A DNA stretch of 64,000 bases from Zeaxanthinibacter sp. PT1. Lineage in GTDB: Bacteria > Bacteroidota > Bacteroidia > Flavobacteriales > Flavobacteriaceae. Positions within the stretch are counted from its first letter, which is position 1. Every line of letters starts with the position of its first letter. The stretch spans positions 992,001 to 1,056,000 of the forward strand of contig NZ_JAQPCN010000001.1 in NCBI RefSeq assembly GCF_028464225.1, written 5' to 3'. This document shows positions 1 to 6,990 of the stretch, piece by piece. Position numbers and translations under genes: made by a program. The notes beneath the pieces are model-generated. The model was not told the origin of the DNA. It did no database searches and saw only the letters and a program-made list of their open reading frames with translations.

Positions 1-2
1 AG

Positions 3-143
3 GTAGCTATCGAATCCCTCCGCTCCCCTTCAGGTACTGATATGTGGCATCACATCAATGGGTACAACTCGATCAAAGCTGTGGAGGCTTTCATCCATCA
101 CCCGGAGCATGGACAAACCGACCGATTAACATACAATTTTTAG
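3..143 (+). CDS. C-terminal end of an unknown phage-type protein (partial)
   Basis: An open frame enters from the left edge and stops at TAG 141-143, leaving 46 residues of a protein whose start lies outside the window. It sits 4 bp before the next gene on the same strand and so probably belongs to the same phage-like operon. I do not recognise the family; the visible part is polar, His-rich and has no obvious motif. Confidence 0.45.
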   Translation, partial: VAIESLRSPSGTDMWHHINGYNSIKAVEAFIHHPEHGQTDRLTYNF

Positions 144-147
144 CACC

Positions 148-465
148 ATGACCTTAAAAGAACTAGCAGAACAAAATGGATTCAGAGTTTTCAGCCCAGA
201 GTATATGGACAGGCATACGAACACCTACTCCCTCCCATGGTTACACGAGTTACAGCAGTGGCTCATTACCTCCATGGACATATACGTACAGGTACAATGC
301 TTCAACTCCTTCAACTGGGGAGCAAGAGTGTACCAATTAAACTATAACCCGGATAAAGGAGCACCTATAATACATGAAGACGAGAGTGCAGAACACGCAA
401 CATATAAAGATGCCCTCATTGCAGGGTTGAAAGAAGCATTTGAATGGATAGAACAGTCAAACTAA
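148..465 (+). CDS. Hypothetical phage-type protein, 105 aa
   Basis: A small acidic soluble protein with no signal peptide or membrane segment. It has a Trp/Tyr-rich middle and a C-terminal helix (DALIAGLKEAFEWIEQSN), a pattern often met in small proteins of Bacteroidota phages and plasmids, where function is unknown. It starts at an ATG 4 bp after the upstream stop and overlaps the next gene by 22 bp, which fits a tightly packed phage operon. I assign no function. Confidence 0.6.
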   Translation: MTLKELAEQNGFRVFSPEYMDRHTNTYSLPWLHELQQWLITSMDIYVQVQCFNSFNWGARVYQLNYNPDKGAPIIHEDESAEHATYKDALIAGLKEAFEWIEQSN

Positions 466-893
466 AGTACCTCGATGGATGGAAGATCCACGAGGACGGG
501 ATCAAGACTCCCATATATAAATACAAGCATGTCTCCAAGACCCACTACAAGCGATACTATAACACTCTTTGCATTGTTGCCGGAGTTGGTGGAGCAGCTA
601 GAAACGTACTTGATTACCTCTGTGAGCGAATGGACAACAACAACCACGTCCACTCCAACGCCAACATGCGTGCACAGTTCATCAAAGACATTGCTAAGTG
701 GACAGGCAACGAACTCGTCTATACCGACGCCTCAGTCAAGAAAGCCATCCACACCCTAGTTAAAAAACAACTCCTCTTGAAGACCGGAACTCGTGGGACA
801 TTGATCGTGAATCCCGAGTTCTTCTTCAAGGCGGAAGAACAACAGCGCCTGGATAAGATCCAGATGCTCTTAGAATTCAGCAATGGAGAATAG
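444..893 (+). CDS. RepL-like winged-helix replication/regulatory protein
   Basis: A 149-residue protein whose C-terminal two thirds resemble the winged-helix RepL-type replication proteins of plasmids and phages. Helix-forming residues around VLDYLCERMDNNNHV are followed by a second helical stretch (TDASVKKAIHTLVKKQLL), and then a beta-wing reading RGTLIVNPEFFFK. The wing, with its VNP(E)(F/Y)FF ending, is the most telling part. In that family the protein binds origin DNA; here it could equally be a transcriptional regulator. It overlaps both neighbours by 11 to 22 bp. The resemblance is by eye, so the replication role is an inference. Confidence 0.5.
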   Translation: MDRTVKLKYLDGWKIHEDGIKTPIYKYKHVSKTHYKRYYNTLCIVAGVGGAARNVLDYLCERMDNNNHVHSNANMRAQFIKDIAKWTGNELVYTDASVKKAIHTLVKKQLLLKTGTRGTLIVNPEFFFKAEEQQRLDKIQMLLEFSNGE

Positions 894-1167
894 ATTCAGC
901 TTCACTGACCTGTTAGCCATGGAAAAATACCTGGGCGACAAGATTGGAACCCTCAAGCTGCGGATAGAAAGGACCCGTTGGGGTGCGGTTGGTTTGGATC
1001 CCATGTTACACGAGAACAAGTGCTACGGGTGCACCCATGGTGTGACCCAGGAGAGTATAATTAAGGCAAGCAAAGTACTGGAGGATCTCCTATCTAAGAA
1101 GATAGAGACCGAGGCGGCGCTTGAGAACTGCAAAACGCGAATAGAAGAAATGATAAGATGCCTATGA
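883..1167 (+). CDS. Hypothetical helical protein, 94 aa
   Basis: A small, mostly helical protein. It contains a short Cys-containing segment (NKCYGCTHG, about residues 45-54) with a CxxC that could bind metal, followed by a Lys/Glu-rich probable coiled coil to the end. Start and stop overlap the flanking genes (11 bp upstream, 10 bp downstream), so it is translated as part of the same operon. Family and role are not recognised. Confidence 0.55.
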   Translation: MENRFSFTDLLAMEKYLGDKIGTLKLRIERTRWGAVGLDPMLHENKCYGCTHGVTQESIIKASKVLEDLLSKKIETEAALENCKTRIEEMIRCL

Positions 1168-1499
1168 ATGAAGTAAGCCTAACAGAACTGCGAGCCGCAC
1201 GCGACGAGTGCAAAATGAAGCTGAAGGACTTAAATGAATATAGAGATACTACCCTGCAGTACCATTACCGCGAGATGCAACATTACCTGGAGCAACGGGC
1301 ACATAAGATCGCAATGATGCAAGGTACCCAGATTACCGATGAGTACCTGGAGCGGTTCTGCAGCGAAGTGGAGTTGAATAAGTGGAGGAAGATGCACACT
1401 AGGATCTCTAAAGAGATCGAAGAGCACACCTTCTGGGACACCAAGCTTCAGAGCGCCGAGAAATTAATCAAACATTTCATTAATAACTATATATCATGA
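1158..1499 (+). CDS. Hypothetical coiled-coil protein, 113 aa
   Basis: A soluble protein made almost entirely of charged helices (for example RAARDECKMKLKDLNEYRD and ISKEIEEHTFWDTKLQSAEK), consistent with a coiled coil. There is no signal peptide and no recognisable catalytic motif. It overlaps the upstream gene by 10 bp and the downstream ATG by 4 bp. Similar small coiled-coil proteins are common in phage early or lysis-proximal modules, but no function can be read from this one. Confidence 0.55.
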   Translation: MPMNEVSLTELRAARDECKMKLKDLNEYRDTTLQYHYREMQHYLEQRAHKIAMMQGTQITDEYLERFCSEVELNKWRKMHTRISKEIEEHTFWDTKLQSAEKLIKHFINNYIS

Positions 1500-1687
1500 C
1501 TAAAATCAAAACAACCAAAGGAGCCATACCTGTAAGGTACGTGGAAACTGAAGTACCGGCAGAAGTTGCCGAAGCAGAAGCTGCAGTCGCAGAAGTATGT
1601 GACGCAGAAACTGAGACTGAAACTAAAACAGAAACCCCTAAACCAAAAGCTACCAATGGCAAAAAAGCAAGCAAAAAAGGAAAGTAA
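1496..1687 (+). CDS. Low-complexity acidic protein with basic tail, 63 aa
   Basis: A short protein with a repetitive Ala/Glu/Val and Glu/Thr middle (residues about 17-48) and a Lys-rich end (NGKKASKKGK). It starts in an ATGA overlap with the previous stop. The composition suggests an unstructured protein. Another frame is open across the same stretch, but the tight overlap at the start favours this one. Function unknown. Confidence 0.45.
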   Translation: MTKIKTTKGAIPVRYVETEVPAEVAEAEAAVAEVCDAETETETKTETPKPKATNGKKASKKGK

Positions 1688-1697
1688 AGAGGTTAAT

Positions 1698-2117
1698 ATG
1701 AATCCGGTACCAACAAAGACGGTACCCTTCTTTCCCCAGTTCAGCCTGCAAGTATCTGATCCTAAGTCACGTGCAGAGAACGACGAGGAATTAAAGAACC
1801 GGGAGAAGTTTATTCGGGTCATAGCTGTCTCGTCGCGCGTTAGATGTGAGTTCCCATCCGATAAGGGGGAGAACTTCAGAGACGTGCGGCAGGTATATGT
1901 ATCGGATCGCTTTGAGGTCAGTGAAGAGGAGTGGTCTGAGAAAGAGACCGAGATCCGTACCCGGATAATCATGCGCCACTTAAAGCAGTGTGCCTTGACA
2001 TTCAAGTACATAAAGCTTCCTAGTGAAGAGCACCTGGAGAAGGTTCGCCAGCACAACGCTGATAACTTCGAGTTCCATGGCACATACCCGGCTAACGAGA
2101 TAATGATGCATATATGA
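1698..2117 (+). CDS. Hypothetical phage-type protein, 139 aa
   Basis: A soluble protein of unknown family, rich in Arg/Glu, with an apparent beta-rich middle and a helical stretch (EEEWSEKETEIRTRIIMRH). The reading frame is open further upstream (ATG at 1656), but the ATG at 1698 follows the upstream stop by 10 bp and has a purine-rich AAAGAGG before it, so I prefer it. Its stop overlaps the next ATG by 4 bp. No function is assigned. Confidence 0.55.
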   Translation: MNPVPTKTVPFFPQFSLQVSDPKSRAENDEELKNREKFIRVIAVSSRVRCEFPSDKGENFRDVRQVYVSDRFEVSEEEWSEKETEIRTRIIMRHLKQCALTFKYIKLPSEEHLEKVRQHNADNFEFHGTYPANEIMMHI

Positions 2118-2872
2118 AAGTACTAGCTAGAATAGGCATACTTGCCATAGTCATAGCGGTGGGATACGGGATCTTCTATTACGAAGCCCGTATCTCCCGC
2201 AATAATGAGATCGCCCTGGCTGCCTCTGAGCACAACCACGCGCAATTCGATAGTCTTGTTCGCTATATCAAGCAGGTAGACTGTCAGAATGTATATGTGG
2301 ATTCCATGCGCCAGGTACTGGACATGCACCATAAGCTCCGGCATAAGGATTCCACACTGGTACTTGAGGATGGATGGTCCGTTGCGGACTCTACGATCCA
2401 AGATACCACAGAGACGGAAGCCCTTCAGCTAAAGTCAGCAACCCTGGAGGTACACCTAACCAGCGGGGCAGATGACCAGGAACTCTACAAAGGCAACTGG
2501 ATCGACCATTCCAATGATCTGGAGATGGGTTACCATACCAATGGCGTTTACCAGGAGGTAAAGCTTGCCTTCTCGGGCATCTCCTTCCCGCAGAATGCTG
2601 AGATCCAGGAGGCTTACGTGATGTTCTGCGCGAAGAGCAGCAACTCTGGAGAGTTAAAACTCTCTGTAAACCAGGTGGAATGGAAACCCGAAAGCTGGAC
2701 AGCCGGAGAGTGGTATAGGACTCCTGACATTAAAGCGAGTGTAGTTCCCGGATCTTACCTGGTGCACATACTACCCGGAGTGGAGAAGACATACCGAAAT
2801 GCATGGGCATGGGACCAGGATGACAAGACCCTGGCACCAAAACTAATTATCAAATACAACTATTATGAGTAA
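2114..2872 (+). CDS. Membrane-anchored protein with a DNRLRE-like beta-sandwich domain
   Basis: 252 residues. An N-terminal hydrophobic helix (about residues 4-23) is followed by a helical linker and then, from about residue 105, a beta-rich domain. That domain has the pattern seen in DNRLRE-type domains of secreted bacterial proteins: a strand (YQEVKLAFSGISFPQNA) followed by I-x-E-A-Y-V-M-F. In those proteins the fold is an extracellular structural or carbohydrate-interacting module. Within a phage-like operon it may be a surface or virion-associated protein. It overlaps both neighbours by 4 to 8 bp. The domain call is by pattern only. Confidence 0.5.
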   Translation: MKVLARIGILAIVIAVGYGIFYYEARISRNNEIALAASEHNHAQFDSLVRYIKQVDCQNVYVDSMRQVLDMHHKLRHKDSTLVLEDGWSVADSTIQDTTETEALQLKSATLEVHLTSGADDQELYKGNWIDHSNDLEMGYHTNGVYQEVKLAFSGISFPQNAEIQEAYVMFCAKSSNSGELKLSVNQVEWKPESWTAGEWYRTPDIKASVVPGSYLVHILPGVEKTYRNAWAWDQDDKTLAPKLIIKYNYYE

Positions 2873-3233
2873 AGCATTGCTGGAGAAGTACCAGTGCCAG
2901 GTGACTCCTGGAACAGAAGACGACACCTATGGAGGAGCACACAATTATGTGGCAAAAAACTGCCTCGGATTCCACGACGGAGAAACCGTCTACACGGACT
3001 CTGTTGAGGAGATATCCTTTATCAAGAAGAATGATGATGGAACTATCGAGGCTGGATTCCAGAGCGAGCAGCTCCTGGCTATACTGATCGACCGGCACGA
3101 GAAGCTCAATGCACGCTTCCCATCGGATCACGGAGAGGCAGCAATCCTTCGAATGAAGCAAGCCTTATTGTCCCTGCAGGCGAGAGTCGCCGAGCGTAAA
3201 GCCCGCGGCGTCATGGGAGAACTGAAAAAATAA
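2865..3233 (+). CDS. Acb2/Tad1 hairpin-like protein, candidate anti-CBASS sponge
   Basis: 122 residues. The C-terminal half (about 64-122) has the layout of phage proteins that carry the Acb2/Tad1-type helical hairpin: LLAILIDRHEKLNARFPS, a helix with paired Ala/Leu (EAAILRMKQALLSLQAR), and a closing R-x-x-R-G-V-x-G motif (AERKARGVMGELKK). Acb2 and Tad1 proteins bind cyclic oligonucleotide signals and so block CBASS or Thoeris defence. The N-terminal half is beta-rich and not recognised. Position in a phage operon fits a counter-defence or accessory role. Proteins of this look are often mislabelled 'ABC transporter ATPase'; no Walker motif is present here. Family call from memory of the motif; signal binding is untested. 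Confidence 0.5.
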   Translation: MSKALLEKYQCQVTPGTEDDTYGGAHNYVAKNCLGFHDGETVYTDSVEEISFIKKNDDGTIEAGFQSEQLLAILIDRHEKLNARFPSDHGEAAILRMKQALLSLQARVAERKARGVMGELKK

Positions 3234-3249
3234 CCTAACCTATACAACT

Positions 3250-3453
3250 ATGAACCTTAAAGGATTTAGAACATTATTATTTGGACTGCTCAACGTAGTC
3301 CTTGGATTCCTGGAGTATTTCGATTGGACCGAGATCTTCGGACAGAACGGATGGATCATCGGGGTGATCGGTCTACTGATCATGTACCTGCGTAAAGTCA
3401 CCGACGGACCTATGGGATCTTTCGGATTATCCACCGAAGAAGATGGGAACTGA
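3250..3453 (+). CDS. Small two-helix membrane protein, holin-like
   Basis: 67 residues with two hydrophobic stretches (about residues 7-23 and 33-48) separated by a short polar loop, then a short acidic tail. Size, topology and position just before another multi-helix membrane protein match the holin-type proteins of phage lysis modules, but there is no diagnostic motif. The stop overlaps the next ATG (TGATG). An alternative is an unrelated phage membrane protein. Confidence 0.5.
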   Translation: MNLKGFRTLLFGLLNVVLGFLEYFDWTEIFGQNGWIIGVIGLLIMYLRKVTDGPMGSFGLSTEEDGN

Positions 3454-3758
3454 TGATGGAGACTCTTACTGGTACGGAGGTGATACAGCTATCGATCTCG
3501 GTGTTCGTCGTCCAACTGATATTTATTGGAAGCCGTACATGGAACATCCGTGCGATAGCGGAAAAGAACGTCCTGAAAGTACTCTATACTGGAGCGGTAA
3601 TTCACTTGTCATGGCTTGTGAGTGTGGCTATAGGAGCGACCTCCATGTACTCCATTATGACAAATTTCGAATGGAGATACCTCCCCGTGGTATTCTTCAG
3701 CATGTCTGGTGGTCTATTAGGAAGCTATTTAGGACTTAAAGAGAAGTTCAAGAAATGA
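3453..3758 (+). CDS. Three-helix membrane protein, possible holin or lysis-module component
   Basis: 101 residues with three probable membrane helices (about 9-26, 42-62 and 76-94) and a basic C-terminal end (KEKFKK). The first ATG overlaps the previous stop and the TGA overlaps the next ATG by 4 bp, so it fits the operon better than the second open frame that runs through the same DNA (3443-3739). Phage holins commonly have this form, but no endolysin is visible in the window to confirm a lysis role. Confidence 0.5.
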   Translation: MMETLTGTEVIQLSISVFVVQLIFIGSRTWNIRAIAEKNVLKVLYTGAVIHLSWLVSVAIGATSMYSIMTNFEWRYLPVVFFSMSGGLLGSYLGLKEKFKK

Positions 3759-4027
3759 GAAGAACGGGAAGAACCAGCCGGATCATAGCCGCTGCCCTGG
3801 ACCGCTTGTGGTCAGAGGGGGAAGTGATCGTTCACGATCACGCGGACTATCCGCAGACCCACCAGAGTAACTCCCGGTTCCTGCGCCTCTTTGAGAATCG
3901 CTTCCTCGACTCGATAGGAGACAAAGGAACGTCGCTGGAATCCTATACCACTTCGATGAGGAGTAGGCATGGTCATGCCATCATGATCAATCACATTAAA
4001 ACTGTATATAAAAACCCTAATAAATAA
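3755..4027 (+). CDS. Hypothetical protein, 90 aa
   Basis: A basic soluble protein beginning MRRTGRTSRI, followed by a helix and a short strand (GEVIVHDHA). The start recalls the front of small phage P-loop-like proteins, but a complete Walker A is absent and I assign no function. It overlaps the preceding stop by 4 bp and ends 3 bp before the GroES-like gene. Confidence 0.5.
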   Translation: MRRTGRTSRIIAAALDRLWSEGEVIVHDHADYPQTHQSNSRFLRLFENRFLDSIGDKGTSLESYTTSMRSRHGHAIMINHIKTVYKNPNK

Positions 4028-4030
4028 ACA

Positions 4031-4318
4031 ATGAGTAAGACTTACGAACCCATGACATACCACATTACTTTGGATCTACCTCAGATTGAGGAGAAGACAA
4101 AGACCGGGATCTACAAATCAGACGCCATGCTTGAAGAGGAGCGCAAGAAATTTACCGGCGCTATCAAAGTGGTGCATGTAGGACCTGAAGTAAAACAGAT
4201 CAAACCTGGAGATAAAGTACTCCTGGCAAATAACGCAATGTTAGCTTCTGTTAATATTTTCGGAAGAGCATTAGCCCAAACTTCTGCCCACTCTGTGCTT
4301 GGTATTCTAAGAAGTTAA
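4031..4318 (+). CDS. Phage-encoded GroES-like co-chaperonin
   Basis: 95 residues, the usual length of a Cpn10 subunit. The order of elements matches GroES: an N-terminal strand, the mobile-loop region followed by SGI-like TKTGIYKSD, an EEERKKFTGAIKVVHVG strand, the conserved IKPGDKVLL, and a C-terminal strand ending SVLGIL where GroES has a D(I/V)LA(I/V)L-type ending. GroES forms the heptameric lid of the GroEL folding chamber; phage versions such as T4 gp31 replace the host lid to fold virion proteins. No GroEL partner is encoded nearby, so it would use host GroEL. It is the last gene of the rightward operon. Confidence 0.65.
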   Translation: MSKTYEPMTYHITLDLPQIEEKTKTGIYKSDAMLEEERKKFTGAIKVVHVGPEVKQIKPGDKVLLANNAMLASVNIFGRALAQTSAHSVLGILRS

Positions 4319-4339
4319 CTATATTTGCCCTGTACTTGA

Positions 4340-4437
4340 AGATTCCACTTGGTGGTGGATCTTTAGTTTTCAAATTGGTACTTGATACATTGTGGTGATG
4401 TATAAGTAATAGAAAACCCCTCAACTAGAGGGGTTTT
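4340..4437. terminator. Terminator region between convergent phage operon and int operon
   Basis: Two hairpins lie in the gap between converging genes. A weaker one at about 4340-4363 (AGATTCCAC with a one-base bulge against GTGGATCT) is followed by a T-rich run. A strong perfect one at 4413-4437 (AAAACCCCTC, 5-base loop, GAGGGGTTTT) has A and T tracts on both sides and can end transcription from either direction. Confidence 0.8.
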
Positions 4438-4443
4438 ACTTTT

Positions 4444-5094
4444 TTAGACATTATCTTCAATTCCGGTGGCGCCTCGCTCATACATCAGGCGTTCCAGGTC
4501 TTTCCGGAAGAAGGTAAGCTTCCCATTCTTCTTTCCCTGGTGAGCACGCAGCTTACCCAAACTCTTGAGCTTGTAGATGTAACTTTGCGCGTACCCGGTG
4601 AAGGCAACCGCCTCCTCGATATTGAACTTATTCTTATTCGGAAACTCTGTGGTCTGCAGGCGCTTGTGTACCATGGCAGTACGTTTCTTCAGCAGCGCCA
4701 GGGCAACGAACTCGATCAGATAGTCCTGGTACGGGATCAGCTCCCCATACTCCTCGTGGGCTACTCGGCGGTTTCCGATCTCGATATAGTCTGCCGTGAA
4801 GGTGACCTCTTCCCCGTCAAGCATATAGCATAGGATCTTGTCATACTCATCGCGGATGGTCTGGAACTCCAGGTCATAGTTGAAGTGAATATCCTCAAGC
4901 ATCTTATAGAAGGTGAAAGGGGTATTCTTTAATATGGTAGCCATCCCGGAACATATCGTGGTATGAATATCCTGGCTGGTGAGCCTGGCAATTCTGTCGT
5001 ACTTGAGATAGATGTCCTTATAGAACTCAATAGTGAAATTGGTAAGATAGAACTGTAGCGGGTTGATCGGTGCTGTGATGTCTTCTGGTTTCAT
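4444..5094 (-). CDS. Excisionase-like HTH protein with a long N-terminal extension
   Basis: 216 residues. The C-terminal 55 residues form a MerR/excisionase-type winged helix (FNIEEAVAFTGYAQSYIYKL, then a basic wing and FFRKDLERLM), the fold of recombination directionality factors. The first about 155 residues are helical and not recognised. The gene starts inside the end of the integrase gene (ATG/TGA overlap at 5091-5094), so the two are co-translated from the integrase promoter. It probably controls excision or element gene expression. Most excisionases are under 100 residues, so the long front half is unusual. Confidence 0.6.
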   Translation of the reverse strand: MKPEDITAPINPLQFYLTNFTIEFYKDIYLKYDRIARLTSQDIHTTICSGMATILKNTPFTFYKMLEDIHFNYDLEFQTIRDEYDKILCYMLDGEEVTFTADYIEIGNRRVAHEEYGELIPYQDYLIEFVALALLKKRTAMVHKRLQTTEFPNKNKFNIEEAVAFTGYAQSYIYKLKSLGKLRAHQGKKNGKLTFFRKDLERLMYERGATGIEDNV

Positions 5095-6380
5095 AATAGA
5101 TCTTTAAATGTATCATCCAGGTCGCTCGCGTTCTTACGCCCCAAATAATTCTCTGTGGTTGCTATATTGGAGTGTCCTAAAGCATCACGGATGTCCGCTA
5201 TAGTCGCTCCCCTCCTTAATGCTACTGTCGCAAAGGTATGTCTTGCTACGTAGCTGGACAAGTCTGAAGGAAGACTGGTTCCTTTTACCAGGCACCGGAT
5301 CCTTCTATTGAACACAGTATTGCGCAGGGTCTGATAGAAATCCTCAAAGACTTCAGTGTCCCTGGGGATATGCGGCGGTACCATATCAAAGATATACTTA
5401 GAGTCTGGATTGTTATGCTTATCCATGATCTTTTGCATCTCAGGGGTGATGGGTGTATTGAGTGCGATCGGTTTCCTCTCCTCTGTCTTATGCCTTACAT
5501 ATTGTATAGCGTAGACTACATTGTCATCCTTATCCCTTCGTTCTACGATCCATTCCTTTCGCAGCTCTATAACATCCCGGAAGTTTACCCCGCGAGCATA
5601 AACCATGAACATGAAGATGTCTTTCCAGAATTCCTGTTTCTCGGTCCTGGGGGTAATCGATTTGAATTCCTCCCACTGATCAGGAGTGAGTGCGTTCTTG
5701 GCGAACTTGTTGCCTTTCTTTTTAAGTAGACCTGAGTCGAACTTCTTGAAGGGGGATTTCATTCCAAGATCTGGAGTGTTCTCTTCCCTGACCGACAAGT
5801 TGTATGACCTCCTTAAATAGGAGTAAAACTGCTTCGCTCCTCCATTACCTTTGCCCCTTTGAAGGTATGAGATGAATGCTTCCAGGTGCTCTAGCGAAAA
5901 TTCAGAGGTCGGGATCCTGTTACCCTTATTCTTCTGGTCACAGAATGCTACCCACCGTCTTCTGAAATCCTTGTAACATTTATGGGTCTTGCACTTTTTC
6001 ATCTTTACCTTCAGCTCCATTACCCTATCGATAGCATCCAGCATGGTGTAGGCGTCGTCTTCTACAGTACCTGAGATAAATGCGGAGAGGAATTGTTTCG
6101 GAGTTGGTATCATGCCCTGTGCTTTAAATTGATCTTCGATATCATAGCACTGCTCCTCTATGGTGGCGAGGCGTTGGTTAAGTTCCCGGTACCCTGGGCT
6201 GGTCTTATAGGTACTCTTGTAGCGATTCCCATTCCAGTACTTGGGTTCTACTGCAGGGACATTCTTCAGGACCTTGTACTTGGTGTGTAGCTTTCCATTA
6301 ATTCTCGAATAGACATACAGACAAATTGAGCAGGTTCCATCAAGCCTTGGCTTGGTACTACGTTGAACGATATTATACAT
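5091..6380 (-). CDS. Tyrosine recombinase, phage-type integrase
   Basis: 429 residues from the ATG at 6380 (the frame is open to a TTG at 6419, but the ATG gives the usual start for this family). An N-terminal arm-binding domain is followed by a SAM-like core-binding domain and a catalytic domain. Catalytic residues are the first Arg in ARGVNFRDVIEL, the Lys in VRHKTEERKP, Arg380 in SYVARHTFAT (Tyr replaces the first His of HxxR), His403 in ALGHSN, and the nucleophile Tyr412 in TENYLG. It lies next to a tRNA fragment on its upstream side, as expected for an enzyme that integrates an element into a tRNA gene. It appears intact. Confidence 0.92.
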   Translation of the reverse strand: MYNIVQRSTKPRLDGTCSICLYVYSRINGKLHTKYKVLKNVPAVEPKYWNGNRYKSTYKTSPGYRELNQRLATIEEQCYDIEDQFKAQGMIPTPKQFLSAFISGTVEDDAYTMLDAIDRVMELKVKMKKCKTHKCYKDFRRRWVAFCDQKNKGNRIPTSEFSLEHLEAFISYLQRGKGNGGAKQFYSYLRRSYNLSVREENTPDLGMKSPFKKFDSGLLKKKGNKFAKNALTPDQWEEFKSITPRTEKQEFWKDIFMFMVYARGVNFRDVIELRKEWIVERRDKDDNVVYAIQYVRHKTEERKPIALNTPITPEMQKIMDKHNNPDSKYIFDMVPPHIPRDTEVFEDFYQTLRNTVFNRRIRCLVKGTSLPSDLSSYVARHTFATVALRRGATIADIRDALGHSNIATTENYLGRKNASDLDDTFKDLL

Positions 6381-6456
6381 ATTGTGGTGAATCAAGTAAG
6401 CACTTATGTGCTGGTTCAAAGGTATACTTATTTTCCATATTTTTGGTAGTGTTCAA

Positions 6457-6510
6457 AAAAGTATTAACAAAAGTATTAACGGATTGGAAATAAAAGGCAA
6501 CAAAAGTATA
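6457..6510. repeat. Tandem 12-bp repeats beside the integrase start, possible arm-type sites
   Basis: AAAAGTATTAAC occurs twice back to back (6457-6468 and 6469-6480), and a shorter copy, AAAAGTATA, lies at 6502-6510. The copies sit between the integrase start and the tRNA fragment, where tyrosine integrases bind arm sites and where integrase autoregulation takes place. Binding is inferred from position and repetition only. Confidence 0.45.
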
Positions 6511-6605
6511 CAGAAGAATATTCCGTTAAAGAGGTTCAGCCCAATAAACACGGGGGATGATAAGCTGTTGACCTGGTTGACAACTTGTTACAAAAACCCC
6601 TTGTT

Positions 6606-6653
6606 TCTGACTCATAATCAGGTGGTCCCTGGTTCGAGCCCAGGTGGGACCAC
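6606..6653 (+). other. Attachment site: displaced 3' half of a tRNA with CAT anticodon
   Basis: The sequence folds as the 3' part of a tRNA. Anticodon arm TCTGA-CTCATAA-TCAGG (anticodon CAT at 6613-6615), a variable loop, T arm CCTGG-TTCGAGC-CCAGG, and the 3' acceptor strand TGGGACC with discriminator A follow in order. No matching 5' acceptor or D arm lies upstream, where element DNA begins instead. This is the classical scar of integration into a tRNA gene: the intact tRNA should be rebuilt at the other end of the element, left of this window. With a CAT anticodon it could be a Met tRNA or the Ile tRNA that is modified to read AUA. Confidence 0.8.
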
Positions 6654-6662
6654 ATCAAGCAG

Positions 6663-6691
6663 AAAACCCACGCCCTTAGGCGTGGGTTTTT
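6663..6691 (+). terminator. Terminator of the host tRNA transcript
   Basis: A near-perfect hairpin, AAAACCCACGCC with a 4-base loop and GGCGTGGGTTTT, is followed by T. It lies 10 bp after the tRNA 3' end and is presumably the original host terminator, left behind on the right side of the integrated element. Confidence 0.85.
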
Positions 6692-6990
6692 GCATTTCCG
6701 GAAGAGAGTCAAGCTTGCTTGAGCTCTCGAAGGGAAATGCAAAAAGCGCTTTGCGCTAGCAAAGGCGGTTTTCTATTTGCAGCAGCGGGCCTTCTCTGGT
6801 CCATCCGCTACGCGGATGAACCCAGGTGATCTAAAGAGTTATTGGGGGTAGGTCAGTTGCCTCTCGACTACGCTCGAGGTGACAGTGTTTGCAGCAGCGG
6901 GCCTTCTCTGGTCCATCCGCTACGCGGATGAACCCAGGCCCCGGTATTTTATCGAAAAGAGTATCTTAGGGAGGACCTAAAACATGGAAA
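6692..6990. repeat. Gene-free repeat region with two 51-bp direct repeats
   Basis: About 300 bp without a credible gene. A 51-bp unit beginning TTTGCAGCAGCGGG occurs identically at 6776-6826 and 6888-6938; each copy carries the palindrome CATCCGC-TAC-GCGGATG. Between them lies a second palindromic element, CTCGA-CTACG-CTCGAG (about 6862-6878). Earlier hairpins include TCAAGC-TT-GCTTGA near 6710. The pattern resembles dispersed REP-like intergenic repeats. DUF2188 begins just after the region. Confidence 0.7.

Noticed and set aside
3443-3739. A 98-codon open frame in another phase across the three-helix membrane gene
   Set aside because: The 3453-3758 frame has coherent membrane helices and stop/start overlaps with both neighbours; this one has none of these.
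6406-6759. A rightward open frame over the attachment site
   Set aside because: It runs through the tRNA fragment and the terminator and has no protein-like features.
6700-6940. CRISPR array suggested by the 51-bp direct repeats
   Set aside because: Only two copies, with an internal palindrome and a 61-bp gap of repeat-like DNA, and no cas genes in the window.
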